DNA of 64,000 nucleotides from Intrasporangium calvum (GCF_028446585.1 NZ_JAPFQL010000003.1:85017-149016); one strand, 5' to 3'. Shown: positions 50,808 to 64,000, numbered from the stretch's first letter. Numbers and translations: made by a program. Notes: generated by a model not told the origin, from the letters alone.

Positions 50808-51985
50808 GTGAAGATCTCCACGACAGCGGTCCAGAGGTCGTCCCACCTGGCGGCGATGACCTGCAACCAGGCTTGGCCGGCAGGCGTGGCGGACAGCGCC
50901 ACAAAGAGGGCGAGGAGGCCGACGAGGAGCATCAGCATGAGCAGTCGCGCCGGCAGCCGAGCCTGGTAGAGCCGACTCACCCCCTTCGCATCGACGAGCT
51001 TGCCGCCGACCCGGAGGCGCGTGAGGAACGTGGACGCCTGACCGTCCCGGCCCTTGTCGAGGAACTCGACCAGGGTGACGTGGGTGCCGACCGCGACGAT
51101 GAGCTCGGCCCCGGCGTCGTCAGCGAGCAGCATGGCAACGTCCTCGCTCGTGCCGGCGGCCGGGAAGACGACCGGGGTGATCCCGAGCGCCTCCACGCGG
51201 GCCAGTCCGGGCGCTCGGCCGTCCCGGTAGGCGTGCACGACGATCTCGGCGCCGGAGCGCAGCGCCCGGTCGGAGACCGAGTCCATGTCACCGACGATGA
51301 GGTCCGGGCGGTAACCCGCCTCGAGGATGGCATCGGCTCCCCCGTCGACGCCGATCAACAGCGGGCGGTACTCGCGGATGTACGGGCGGAGCGTCTGGAG
51401 GTCCTCGCGGTAGTGGTAACCACGCACGACCACGAGCGTGTGCCGCCCCTCGATCCGGGTGCGGATGGGCGGGATGCCGATACCGTCGAGCAGCAGCTCC
51501 CGCTCCTTGCGGATGAACTCCATGGTGTTCGTCGCGAACGCCTCGATCTGGACGGCGAGTCCGGCGCGTGCGTCGTGCATCTGGGACTGGATCTCGTCGG
51601 CGTCGAGCCGCCGTCCCGTGCCCACCTTGGTCGAGCCGTGCCACACGTCCGCGCCATCCAGGCGCAGCTGGTCCCCGTCGTGCAGCTCCATCACGCCGGG
51701 CCCGGCCGCGTCGACGATGGGGATGCCGGCCTCGTTGAGGATCTGCGGGCCGACGTTGGGATAGCGACCGGAGATCGAGGCGGACGCATTGATGACGGCT
51801 GCGGGACGGGCCGCGACCAGGGCGTCAGCGCTCACCTTGTCGAGGTCGCCGTGGTCGATGACGGCGATGTCCCCGGCGCGCAGGCGCTTGGTGAGGTTCT
51901 TGGTCCGCGCGTCCACGCGGGCAGGGCCGATCAGCCCCTCACCCGGGGCAGGGGTGTGCGTGCGGCGGCGGAGAGACATGGCCAT
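50804..51985 (-). CDS. steA: SteA, cytokinetic-ring-associated protein with a thiamin-pyrophosphokinase-like domain
   Basis: Protein of about 393 residues, homologous to Rv1697 and corynebacterial SteA. The central part resembles thiamin pyrophosphokinase (LLIGVDGGADAILEAGYRPDLIVGDMDSVSD), but the family is tied to cell separation. A C-terminal helix (LLMLMLLVGLLALFVALSA) anchors it in the membrane. Possible ATG starts are 51997, 51985 and 51979; 51985 is used. It is coupled to steB by a GTGA overlap and lies 95 nt after recN. Confidence 0.9.
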   Translation of the reverse strand: MAMSLRRRTHTPAPGEGLIGPARVDARTKNLTKRLRAGDIAVIDHGDLDKVSADALVAARPAAVINASASISGRYPNVGPQILNEAGIPIVDAAGPGVMELHDGDQLRLDGADVWHGSTKVGTGRRLDADEIQSQMHDARAGLAVQIEAFATNTMEFIRKERELLLDGIGIPPIRTRIEGRHTLVVVRGYHYREDLQTLRPYIREYRPLLIGVDGGADAILEAGYRPDLIVGDMDSVSDRALRSGAEIVVHAYRDGRAPGLARVEALGITPVVFPAAGTSEDVAMLLADDAGAELIVAVGTHVTLVEFLDKGRDGQASTFLTRLRVGGKLVDAKGVSRLYQARLPARLLMLMLLVGLLALFVALSATPAGQAWLQVIAARWDDLWTAVVEIFT

Positions 51986-52080
51986 GGTTGCCCCCATCGT
52001 GCCACGTCGGCGGCGCCCGACCGGCACCGCACCGCGGCGTTCGAGCGTCCCGTCGGCCCCAGGGCCGCACGACTCGGCCG

Positions 52081-53880
52081 TCAGGCCGCACCCGCTCGGG
52101 CGTCCCGCAGGGCTGCCGTCTGCTCCAGCAGGTCCCGAGCATGAGCCAGACCTGCCTCCGAGTCCGGGTCGCCCCCCATCATCCGGGACAGCTCGCTGAG
52201 CCGTTCGTCACCGTCGACGACCGTGACGCTGCTCGAGGTCACGGCGCCGTCGTCGGACTTGTGGACGACGAGATGGCGGTCCGCGAAGGCCGCGACCTGG
52301 GCCAGGTGGGTGACCACGATGACCTGAGCGTGCTCGGCCAGGGCGGCGAGACGTGCCCCCACGTCGAGCGCGGCCCGACCCCCGACGCCAGCATCCACCT
52401 CGTCGAAGACGAAGGTCGGCGGGGTCGATGCCCGATGCTGGGACAAGGCCAACGGTCCGTCGGCGGCACCCGGGTGCGCCCCGACGACCTCCAGCGCGAG
52501 CATGACCCGCGAGAGCTCACCACCTGAGGCGGCTTTGGCCACGCTGCGCGGTGCCGCCCCGGGGTTGGCGGCGAGGAGGATCTCGACGTCGTCGGCACCG
52601 TGCCGGCTGATCCGCACCCGCTCTCCGGTGGGCAGCAGGACGCCATCCTCGTCCGGTCGCTGGTCGACCTGCACGTCGATGACGGCCTTGCCCATGGCAA
52701 GGTGGGACAGCTCCGTCGACACGCGCGCGGCGAACTCCGCGGCCGCCGCCCTGCGGGCTGCCGTGAGCTCGGCAGCGGACTCGGCCAGCTCTGATGTGAG
52801 CTCGTCCACGCGTGCCCTCAGAGACTCCACCCGGTCGTCCGCCGAGACCAGCGCATCGAGCCGCGCCGCCGCCTGCTGGGACCACTCGAGCACCTCGTCG
52901 ACGGTCTCGCCATACTTCCGCGTCAGGGCTGCCAGCGCGGCCCGACGCTCCTGGACGAACTCCAGTCGTTGCGGGTCCAGGTCCACGTCATCCAGATAGG
53001 CGGTCAGGTCCGCGGAGACGTCGCCGACGAGCGCCGCAACCTCGTCCAGCCGCGCGTCGAGCTCACCCAGCCTCGCGTCATGGACCGCCGCATGCGACAG
53101 CGCCGAGCGAGCCGACCCGACGAGGTCACGGACGCTGGGAGCGGGCTCAGCGGCATACTCCTCACCACTGAGATCGGTGAGCGCGCGAGCCGCAGCGAGT
53201 CGAAGGCTGTCGGCGTGAGCCAACCGCTCGTCCTCCGCCCGCAGGGCCAGATCCTCCCCAGGCTGGGGATCGACGGCCTCGATCTCCTCGAGCGCCGCGG
53301 TGAGCGAATCCATCTCGCGCGCACGCTCACGGGTCTCTGCCATGAGACGGCCGTGTTCGGCGCGGGCCGCACGCCACTCGTCATGAAGCACAGCCACCCG
53401 GTCGCGCAGCAATCCGAGGACCGGTCCACCGAAGTCGTCGAGCACCTCACGGTGCGCGTCACCCTGCTTGAGACGCCACTGGTCGGCCTGCCCATGGACC
53501 GCGACCAGGTGTCGCCCCAGCTCGGCCAGCACGCCCACCGGGGCGGTCCGTCCTCCGACGTGAGCCCTCGAGCGTCCGGCGGCGCTCAGCGTCCGGGCGA
53601 TGACGAGCTCGCCGTCGTCGTGCTCGGCCCCGGCCTCTGCGGCCCGCTCGAGCGCCGGGTGCCCCGTGGGAAGCTGGATGACACCTTCGATGAAGGCCTG
53701 GTCTGCGCCGCTGCGGACCAGCCCGGAGTCGGCTCGCTCGCCGAGGAGCAGACCGAGACCGGAGACGACCATGGTCTTGCCGGCACCCGTCTCGCCCGTC
53801 AGCACGTTGAGGCCCGGGCTCAGCTCGAGAACGGCATCGTGAATGACGCCGACCCCGCGGATCCTCATCTCGCTGAACAC
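52081..53880 (-). CDS. recN: DNA repair protein RecN
   Basis: SMC-like ATPase acting early in double-strand break repair, 599 residues. Walker A GETGAGKT at 29-36, a long coiled-coil middle (about 160-380) and the C-terminal signature ASGGELSRVMLALE, FDEVDAGVGGRAALDVG are present. ATG at 53880 begins MFSEMRIRGVGVI. A GTATGCCGCTG repeat falls in the coiled-coil region (EEYAAEPAPS). It lies 9 nt after nadK. Confidence 0.96.
   Translation of the reverse strand: MFSEMRIRGVGVIHDAVLELSPGLNVLTGETGAGKTMVVSGLGLLLGERADSGLVRSGADQAFIEGVIQLPTGHPALERAAEAGAEHDDGELVIARTLSAAGRSRAHVGGRTAPVGVLAELGRHLVAVHGQADQWRLKQGDAHREVLDDFGGPVLGLLRDRVAVLHDEWRAARAEHGRLMAETRERAREMDSLTAALEEIEAVDPQPGEDLALRAEDERLAHADSLRLAAARALTDLSGEEYAAEPAPSVRDLVGSARSALSHAAVHDARLGELDARLDEVAALVGDVSADLTAYLDDVDLDPQRLEFVQERRAALAALTRKYGETVDEVLEWSQQAAARLDALVSADDRVESLRARVDELTSELAESAAELTAARRAAAAEFAARVSTELSHLAMGKAVIDVQVDQRPDEDGVLLPTGERVRISRHGADDVEILLAANPGAAPRSVAKAASGGELSRVMLALEVVGAHPGAADGPLALSQHRASTPPTFVFDEVDAGVGGRAALDVGARLAALAEHAQVIVVTHLAQVAAFADRHLVVHKSDDGAVTSSSVTVVDGDERLSELSRMMGGDPDSEAGLAHARDLLEQTAALRDARAGAA
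53148..53158 (-). repeat. GTATGCCGCTG repeat, inside recN
   Basis: Coding-sense copy followed by AGCCCGCTCC, close to the extended form. It encodes Tyr-Ala-Ala-Glu-Pro-Ala at a break in the coiled coil. Confidence 0.8.
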
Positions 53881-53889
53881 GGGTCCACC

Positions 53890-54933
53890 TTAGGGCCGAG
53901 CACCACCAGCGCCAGGACTTTGCCCCGGCGCCTCCCCGGGCGTGGCGGGCGACACCGGCTCTGGAGGTGCGGCCCCGTCAGGGCCGCTCCGGATCCAACG
54001 GTCGGTCCGCTGCTCAGCGCCCGACGGAGGTCCGCTGCGCCGACCGTCGCCTCGCCATCCCCGAACCGGCAGATGGAACTTCGCGACGAGACGATCGGTG
54101 AACGGCCCCCGAGTCAGCCGGGCGAGCCGGACCGGACGCAGACCCCGTCGCACTTCGATCCGTGCGCCCGGAGGCAGGTCGATGTGACGGCGGCCGTCGC
54201 ACCACATGATGCCGACGACGTCCGTGCCGGTCCTGAGCTCGACCGCCACGTGGGAGTCCGGCCCGAGGACGAGCGGACGGGCGAAGAGGGCATGGGCGCT
54301 GTTGGGCACGAGGAGCATCGCCTCGACCTGAGGCCAGATGACCGGACCGCCGGCGGAGAAGGCATACGCCGTCGAGCCGGTCGGCGTCGAGACGATCAAA
54401 CCGTCGCCACCCCAGCTCGACAGGGGCCGGCCGTCCACCTCGATGGTGAGCTCGATCATCCGCTCCCGGGAGGCCTTCTCCACGCTGACCTCGTTGAGGG
54501 CCCAGCTGCTCGCCACGATCTCGCCGTCGAATTTCGCATCGACGTGCAACGTCATTCGTTCGTCGACGGTGTACTGACGGTTTGCGATGTGCTCCACCGT
54601 GGCATCGAGGTCGTCCCGCTCCGCCTCGGCAAGGAAGCCGATGTGGCCGAGGTTGATGCCGAGCAGGGGGACGTCGACACTCCTCGCGAACTCCGCCCCC
54701 CTCAGGATCGTGCCGTCGCCGCCGAGGACGACGACGAGGTCACAACCCTCGGCCACCGTCTCCTCCCGCGCGATGTGGACGCGCTTGCTGTGCTTCAGGT
54801 CGAGGACCTTTGCCTCGTCGGCCTGCAGCGAGACGTCGATCCCCAGGTCGGTGAGCCGCTTGATGACCCCTTTGGCCACGGTGAGCGCCTCGGGCCGGCG
54901 CGGGTGTGCCACCAGCAGGATGCGGCGGGTCAC
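53890..54933 (-). CDS. nadK: NAD kinase
   Basis: Phosphorylates NAD to NADP. The 347-residue protein has VVVLGGDGTILRGAEFA, GINLGHIGFLAEAE, ALNEVSVEKA and GGDGLIVSTPTGSTAYAFSAGGP, the full set of NadK motifs. The last 50 or so residues are a Gly/Pro/Arg-rich tail beyond the normal family end. GTG at 54933 overlaps the tlyA stop (GTGA) with GAGGAA upstream. Confidence 0.96.
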   Translation of the reverse strand: MTRRILLVAHPRRPEALTVAKGVIKRLTDLGIDVSLQADEAKVLDLKHSKRVHIAREETVAEGCDLVVVLGGDGTILRGAEFARSVDVPLLGINLGHIGFLAEAERDDLDATVEHIANRQYTVDERMTLHVDAKFDGEIVASSWALNEVSVEKASRERMIELTIEVDGRPLSSWGGDGLIVSTPTGSTAYAFSAGGPVIWPQVEAMLLVPNSAHALFARPLVLGPDSHVAVELRTGTDVVGIMWCDGRRHIDLPPGARIEVRRGLRPVRLARLTRGPFTDRLVAKFHLPVRGWRGDGRRSGPPSGAEQRTDRWIRSGPDGAAPPEPVSPATPGEAPGQSPGAGGARP

Positions 54934-55733
54934 GGTTCCTCCTCCTGGGCGTCGATCGACTCCAGCATGTCATCCACGCCAAGGGCCCCCGCGCCCGGGC
55001 GACGTGGCGCGAGCCACAACAGGAACTCGACGTTGCCCTCACCACCCCTGATCGGGCTGCGCGCTGCCCCGCGCACGTCGAGCCCGACCGCGGCCGCCGC
55101 CTCGTGCACGGTGCGCAGCACCCGCCGATGCTCCGCACGCGAGGTCACGACACCGGTGCGAGCCAGGCGCTCACGACCGACCTCGAACTGGGGCTTGACG
55201 AGCACGACGAGGTTGCCGGCGTCTGACACGAGGCGTCGCATTGCGGGCAGCACCACCGTGAGCGAGATGAAGCTGACGTCACAGACGACGAGGTCGAACG
55301 GCTCACCCAGCGCGGCCGGCTCGACGTCGCGAACGTTGGTGCCCGGCAGGTCGAGCACCCGAGGGTCAGCAGCGAGCGTGGCCACCAGTTGACCATGTCC
55401 GACATCAAGGGCAGTGACGTGCTCCGCGCCGTGCTCGAGAAGCACCTGAGTGAAGCCGCCAGTGCTGGCACCGACATCGAGGCAGCGACGACCGTCGACC
55501 TCGATCGGCCACAGCACCAGCGCCCGCAGGAGCTTGTGCGCGGCGCGGCTGACCCACCGCTCAGCGTCGCGCGTCAGGACGATCTCGGTCGAGGTGGACA
55601 CCTGGTGGCTGGGCTTGGCAACCACGGTGCCGTCCACGACGACCACGCCGGCACGGATCAGCTCACCCGCCCGAGCCCGGGAGCGGGCGAGGCCGCGGGC
55701 CACGAGCGCGGCGTCGAGTCGGCCTCCGGTCAC
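54930..55733 (-). CDS. tlyA: TlyA-family rRNA 2'-O-methyltransferase
   Basis: Methylates 16S C1409 and 23S C1920 in mycobacteria; loss gives capreomycin and viomycin resistance. The 267-residue protein has an N-terminal S4 RNA-binding domain (RLDAALVARGLARSRARAGELI) and a methyltransferase domain (CLDVGASTGGFTQVLLEHGA, DVSFISLTVVLP, LVVLVKPQFEVG). It overlaps both neighbours by 4 nt. Confidence 0.95.
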   Translation of the reverse strand: MTGGRLDAALVARGLARSRARAGELIRAGVVVVDGTVVAKPSHQVSTSTEIVLTRDAERWVSRAAHKLLRALVLWPIEVDGRRCLDVGASTGGFTQVLLEHGAEHVTALDVGHGQLVATLAADPRVLDLPGTNVRDVEPAALGEPFDLVVCDVSFISLTVVLPAMRRLVSDAGNLVVLVKPQFEVGRERLARTGVVTSRAEHRRVLRTVHEAAAAVGLDVRGAARSPIRGGEGNVEFLLWLAPRRPGAGALGVDDMLESIDAQEEEP

Positions 55734-55951
55734 GCGCCACCAAGGTCGCTGAGCCGCGACTGCAATGCCGCGTGAGTCCGTTCACCCGCAGCGATCCGCT
55801 CCGAGAGCGACCCTGCCTGCGCGGCGGCGAGGTCGCGAAGGGAGTCGTCGATCGACTCGTCCCCCGTCTGCGGCACCTCGGTGGCGGCGCCGGTAGGGAC
55901 CACCGGGTCCTCGGCGTCTCCGGGCTGCTGCTCCGCGAGCTCCATGTCCAT
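55730..55951 (-). CDS. Small conserved hypothetical protein (position of Rv1693)
   Basis: Acidic 73-residue protein (MDMELAEQQPGDAEDP...SLSERIAAGERTHAALQSRLSDL) with a predicted C-terminal amphipathic helix or short coiled coil. It has no recognisable domain. GGAGG lies 4 nt before ATG 55951. The GTGA overlap with tlyA and the same place in the M. tuberculosis order between the phosphatase and tlyA support it as a real gene. Confidence 0.75.
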   Translation of the reverse strand: MDMELAEQQPGDAEDPVVPTGAATEVPQTGDESIDDSLRDLAAAQAGSLSERIAAGERTHAALQSRLSDLGGA

Positions 55952-56021
55952 CCTGCCTCCGTGCCGTGACGTGAGCGCTCTCCTTCGCGAACGAGCGCGG
56001 TCTCCTCAGCCACCGTATCGG

Positions 56022-57131
56022 TTACCCGGATCGTGACCCGCTCAGCAAGGCGTCGAGCTGCGCAGCAACCTCGCCGAGTCCCACCCCCGTGAGAAGCCCG
56101 CTCCCTCGTGCATCCAGTGCAGCCGCCAACCCGGCCCGCACCAGCTCGATCGGGTCGGCAGGTCCGGGCTTCAGGTCCAGACCCTCGGAAGTGGCGCGGG
56201 CCCAGCCCCCGGCGCAGGTGTACCCGTCATCGCTCCTCAGCACAGCGGCATACGGCTGCTCGAGCTCCGCGAGGTGTGAGATGACCCAGGTCGGAACCCC
56301 GCCCTCCGGCTGCCGCAGCAGCTCGCTCGGAGGGTGGACGCCGGTGAGGACCCACGCCGAGTCGAGCCCGGCCGCCACGGCTCCCGCGATGTCGGTGTCG
56401 AGGCGGTCACCCACCGCGAGTGTCGCCTCCAGGGTGGTGCCCAGCCGCTCCACGGACGCCTGATAGAGCGGCGCGTGCGGCTTGCCGACCACGAGGGGGT
56501 CGCGACCGACCGTTTGGGCCAGGAGGGTGACGTAGGCCCCGTTCCCGGGGGCCAGGCCCCACTCCATGGGCAGCGTCGCATCGCCGTTCGTCGCCACCCA
56601 CACGGCGCCGTCAGCCAGGTGACGGGCCGCCGACTCGAAGTCCTGGACCGTCAGCTCGCGGCCCAGTCCCTGGAGCACGGCGGCCGGCGGGGCACCGCTG
56701 GCTGACCTTGCGGGTTGGACGGGCTCGAGGCCCACCTCCGCCAGGGCGGCGGACACGCCCTGGCCACCGAGCGCCAGGACGCGAGAGCCGGGTACGAGCA
56801 AGGCGGCCAGCGCCGCTGCCCCTGCCTGGGCACTGGTCACGACGTCCGGCGAGCTTGCCGGCAGGCCCAGCTCACTCAGGTGCTCCGCCACCTCCGAGGG
56901 CAACCGAGACGCGTTGTTCGTCGCGTAGACGATGCGCATGCCCTCGCGCACCAGTTGCCGGAGGACGTCGGGCGCACCGGGCACGGCCCGCGATCCTCGG
57001 TAGACCACACCGTCCAGGTCGCAGACCAAGCCCGCGTACAACCCGCGCAACGGTCCCTCAGCCCGGTGAGCCAGCATGCGCTCCACTGCCTCGGCCCGGA
57101 GTGTCCCCTGGCCCGAGGTCCGGCCGTTCAT
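56022..57131 (-). CDS. HAD-superfamily phosphatase (glycerol-3-phosphate phosphatase-like, position of Rv1692)
   Basis: Type IIA HAD hydrolase of 369 residues. The nucleophile motif is LVCDLDGVVYRGSRAVPGA (about 35-53), then YATNNASRL, the Lys in VVGKPHAPLYQAS and VGDRLDTDIAGAVAAGLDS. Rv1692 in M. tuberculosis is a D-glycerol-3-phosphate phosphatase, and the synteny supports the same role. The last 70 residues form an extra domain beyond the core. A GTATGCCGCTG repeat is present near residue 295. Confidence 0.88.
   Translation of the reverse strand: MNGRTSGQGTLRAEAVERMLAHRAEGPLRGLYAGLVCDLDGVVYRGSRAVPGAPDVLRQLVREGMRIVYATNNASRLPSEVAEHLSELGLPASSPDVVTSAQAGAAALAALLVPGSRVLALGGQGVSAALAEVGLEPVQPARSASGAPPAAVLQGLGRELTVQDFESAARHLADGAVWVATNGDATLPMEWGLAPGNGAYVTLLAQTVGRDPLVVGKPHAPLYQASVERLGTTLEATLAVGDRLDTDIAGAVAAGLDSAWVLTGVHPPSELLRQPEGGVPTWVISHLAELEQPYAAVLRSDDGYTCAGGWARATSEGLDLKPGPADPIELVRAGLAAALDARGSGLLTGVGLGEVAAQLDALLSGSRSG
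56243..56253 (-). repeat. GTATGCCGCTG repeat, inside the HAD phosphatase gene
   Basis: Coding-sense copy encoding Tyr-Ala-Ala-Val, followed by TGCTG rather than the longer consensus. It lies at the start of the C-terminal extension. Confidence 0.75.
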
Positions 57132-57147
57132 GCGAGGCGCACCCGGC

Positions 57148-58443
57148 TCACCGCTCCTCGGGGCTCAGGCCCTCGTCGTCGTCCTCGAGGTCCGGCGAGA
57201 GGTCGATGACCTCGGCGCCGTCGAGCTCATCGAGCCGCTCAGCCGCGTCCGTCTCCAGCTCGTGGTCCGCGTCGGCCGCTCGCGCAAACCACTCCCGCGC
57301 GCCGCTCGGGTCTCCAGCGGCGAGCTTGGCGTCAGCGTAGGCGTAGTACAGCCGGGCAGCGGAGGGGCGGTTGGGGCTCAGCCTGCGGACCAGGTCCGAC
57401 AGGCCGGCGATGGCGGAATCGAGCTGGCCGAGATCGCGACGCAGTCCGGAGACGACGATGGCGAGCTCCACCCGGTCGTCGATCGCCAGGTTCGCGGCCT
57501 CGTCGCTCTGCGCAAGCTCGAGAGCCTTGACATGGCGTCCCAGGGCTCGCTCGCAATCGACCATGAGCGGCAGAAGGTGGCTCGACCCCGACAGGCGACG
57601 CACGGTCCTGAACTCGCTCAGGGCGCGGGCCCAGTCACCCATCCGGTAGGCCACGAGCCCCAGTGCCTCACGGGCAGCGGGCACCCGTCCGGCCCGGCGC
57701 GCGGCGGTCTCCGCATGGGCCAGAGCCGCCTCGGGGTCCGTGTCGAGCAGTTCGGACACCATGACCAAGTGCTGCGCCACCCCCTCGGCGTTCTCCTTGG
57801 ACAGTGTCCGCAGCTGGTTCTTGACCCCCCGGTCGACCTCGTGGCCGGTGACACCCTCACGGATCCGCGGCTCGGGCTTACGTGGCGACTTCGGTGTCAA
57901 GCGGGGGCCACCCCGACGGTCGAGATCGGGACGGGAAGCCCCACCTCGGGACTCGCGCCGCGGACCGCCCTGGGGGTCGCGCCGGCCACGCTCATCGCTA
58001 TCGCGACGCCCCCCAGAGGGCCGTGCGGCGCCACGGCGGTCGTCACGGCGGTCGTCACGGCGGTCGTCACGGCGGTCGTCACGGCGGTCGTCACGGCGGT
58101 CGTCACGGCGGTCGTCACGGCGGTCGTCTCGCTCTGAATGGCGCCCACGGTCCGAAGAACCAGACCGCGACTCACTCCGCCGGTCATCACGGCGGTCATC
58201 ACGGCGGTCATCACGGCCCTGATACCGCTCGCCGGGGCCACTCCGAGACCCCCGCGGGGCGTCCTGACGGCTCCCGCCCGAGCGACTCCCTCGGTCTTGG
58301 CCTCGACTCTGGTCACGGCCGCGATCACCAGAACCGCCCTGCCGCGCGCCCCGACGATCGGACGGCCGGCCGTCTCCGCCCCTGGGACGGGACTCGCCGT
58401 CGCCCCGGGATCCACGGTCCTTCCAGTCGCGATCGTCGCTCAT
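57148..58443 (-). CDS. TPR-like repeat protein with Arg/Asp-rich N-terminal region (position of Rv1691)
   Basis: Protein of 431 residues. Residues 1-200 are a charged, disordered region rich in DRG, RRD and SRS; residues 90-140 consist of DDRR units coded by 12-bp tandem repeats. Residues 210-400 are helical TPR-like repeats (LLDTDPEAALAHAETAARRAGRVPAAREALGL). The tail is acidic. Its place next to the phosphatase matches Rv1691. Such basic/acidic low-complexity heads often bind RNA; here that is a guess. ATG at 58443 follows AAGGAT. Confidence 0.85.
   Translation of the reverse strand: MSDDRDWKDRGSRGDGESRPRGGDGRPSDRRGARQGGSGDRGRDQSRGQDRGSRSGGSRQDAPRGSRSGPGERYQGRDDRRDDRRDDRRSESRSGSSDRGRHSERDDRRDDRRDDRRDDRRDDRRDDRRDDRRDDRRGAARPSGGRRDSDERGRRDPQGGPRRESRGGASRPDLDRRGGPRLTPKSPRKPEPRIREGVTGHEVDRGVKNQLRTLSKENAEGVAQHLVMVSELLDTDPEAALAHAETAARRAGRVPAAREALGLVAYRMGDWARALSEFRTVRRLSGSSHLLPLMVDCERALGRHVKALELAQSDEAANLAIDDRVELAIVVSGLRRDLGQLDSAIAGLSDLVRRLSPNRPSAARLYYAYADAKLAAGDPSGAREWFARAADADHELETDAAERLDELDGAEVIDLSPDLEDDDEGLSPEER
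58033..58128. repeat. Eight perfect 12-bp tandem repeats in the TPR gene
   Basis: Unit ACGGCGGTCGTC starts at 58033 and repeats every 12 bp to 58128 without change. It encodes DDRR units. The homogeneity points to recent expansion or slippage. Confidence 0.9.
58181..58216. repeat. Three further 12-bp repeats, one base different
   Basis: Unit CGGTCATCACGG occurs three times. It differs from the larger array only by A for G, changing the Asp codon from GAC to GAT, so the protein repeat is the same. Confidence 0.85.
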
Positions 58444-58497
58444 GGGATCATCCTTCCGCCTCTGGCTGCGCTCGCACCATCCCATGGCGCAGCGCAT

Positions 58498-58545
58498 AAA
58501 AAAAAGGGGTCCTGGACGAAGCTGTGAAGTTTCGTCCAGGACCCC
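58498..58545 (-). terminator. Intrinsic terminator of the rRNA operon
   Basis: GGGGTCCTGGACGAA (58506-58520) pairs perfectly with TTCGTCCAGGACCCC (58531-58545). On the minus strand the 15-bp stem is followed by eight T. This is a classical Rho-independent terminator, 11 nt after the 5S gene. Confidence 0.95.
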
Positions 58546-58555
58546 AGAAAGTGTG

Positions 58556-58673
58556 TCCGGCTGCGTCCTACTCTCCCACACCGTCACCAGTGCAGTACCA
58601 TCGGCGCTGAAGGGCTTAGCTTCCGGGTTCGGAATGGAGCCGGGCGTTTCCCCTTCGCTATGGCAGCCGTAAC
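58556..58673 (-). rRNA. rrf: 5S ribosomal RNA
   Basis: About 118 nt from GTTACGGCTGCCATAGCG to GAGAGTAGGACGCAGCCGGA on the minus strand. Contains the conserved CCGAACCCGGAAGCTAAG. Ends are by comparison with other 5S genes and may be off by 1-3 nt. Confidence 0.95.
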
Positions 58674-58719
58674 TCTATGGAGATATCAAATCAGTGTTGT
58701 GGTCCCGTTTGTATCTCGG

Positions 58720-58750
58720 GAACTGCACAGTGGACGCGTAGCATCTTTGT
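58720..58750 (-). other. 3' half of the 23S processing stem
   Basis: This stretch in the 23S-5S spacer is complementary to 61882-61911 upstream of 23S over about 30 positions with one bulge and one mismatch. The long duplex brackets the 23S gene and would be the RNase III substrate. Confidence 0.85.
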
Positions 58751-58755
58751 TAGGT

Positions 58756-63753
<4,998 letters not shown>

Positions 63754-64000
63754 GTAAAACACCCACGAAGGGCAAAATCACTGACTGAAGTAAACAACTA
63801 GCTATAAAAAGCAGTCATCATTCAACCAAAGGATAATATCGCGCAGGACACAACCAACCACCCGAACACTACGAGCAGCCAGCCACACCCCACCACGAGG
63901 TAAAACATTGGCATCGATTTTTGACACGCTGTTGAGTTCTCAAGAATCGGACACACACCATCAACCAGCTCACCGAGCCAGCCTCCGGGGCAACCCTTCT
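63754..64000 (-). promoter_or_regulatory. rRNA operon leader
   Basis: A+T-richer region upstream of 16S. On the minus strand it contains CTTGAGAACTCAACAGCG (about 63927-63944), the leader motif shared by actinobacterial rRNA operons and probably part of the NusB/NusE-dependent antitermination signal. I see no clear promoter, so the promoters probably lie at or past the right edge. Confidence 0.7.

Noticed and set aside
58033..58216. The 12-bp arrays as a CRISPR array
   Set aside because: There are no unique spacers, the repeat is far too short, it is in frame inside a gene, and no cas genes are present.
57882..58499. Plus-strand His/Gly-rich frame opposite the TPR gene
   Set aside because: Its repeat content is only the reverse reading of the 12-bp array, and there is no start signal or homology.

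Overview
The window is a gene-dense stretch of a high-G+C actinobacterial chromosome. Gene order and the 16S sequence point to Micrococcales, probably near Intrasporangiaceae (Janibacter/Knoellia/Terrabacter type); the family is inferred and was not searched. Nearly everything reads on the minus strand. There is no insertion sequence, integrase, CRISPR array or tRNA gene. Four blocks keep the gene order known from Mycobacterium tuberculosis, with insertions.

Block A (1-14.6 kb, minus): pyrR-pyrB-pyrC-carA-carB-pyrK-pyrD-pyrF, then mihF-gmk-rpoZ-coaBC-metK-priA (priA cut by the left edge). The pyrimidine genes overlap by 1-4 nt, so they look like one translationally coupled operon. A PyrR-binding hairpin covers the pyrR ribosome-binding site. 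The pyrK/pyrD pair is the odd part: the PyrD-like protein has lost several orotate-contacting residues, including the catalytic cysteine.

Block B (14.7-28.8 kb): a flavodoxin-like gene, nusB, efp, a divergent HelD/HelR-like helicase (plus), then aroQ, aroB, aroK, aroC, an NADPH-FMN reductase, an A24 prepilin peptidase, aroE, mltG, ruvX and alaS. This is the shikimate cluster with its usual translation and cell-wall neighbours.

Block C (29-43.2 kb): a dipeptide/oligopeptide ABC transporter operon in the order permease C, binding protein, permease B, ATPase D, ATPase F; rarA; a divergent MMPL transporter and a GNAT protein (plus); aspS; and an acyltransferase-3 membrane protein (plus).

Block D (43.2-58.4 kb, minus): a TPR protein with a (DDRR)n low-complexity head, a HAD glycerol-phosphate phosphatase-like gene, a small conserved ORF, tlyA, nadK, recN, steA, steB, then a MraY/WecA-like membrane protein, a MurJ-like flippase and a GT4 glycosyltransferase, followed by pyrG, a Nudix hydrolase and a YchJ-like SEC-C protein. 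The three-gene lipid-glycan set sits between steB and pyrG, which are adjacent in M. tuberculosis.

Block E (58.5-64 kb, minus): a complete rRNA operon, 16S-23S-5S, with a strong intrinsic terminator, a long 23S processing stem and no spacer tRNA. Its promoters lie at or beyond the right edge.

The least expected signal is an 11-mer, GTATGCCGCTG, found 11 times on both strands in intergenic and coding DNA. Some copies extend to 20-25 bp, and one inverted pair forms a terminator-like hairpin. This resembles the behaviour of DNA-uptake or REP/REPIN-type motifs. A second recurrent pattern is a TAGNNT -10 box placed exactly 6 nt before a start codon, which suggests leaderless mRNAs.
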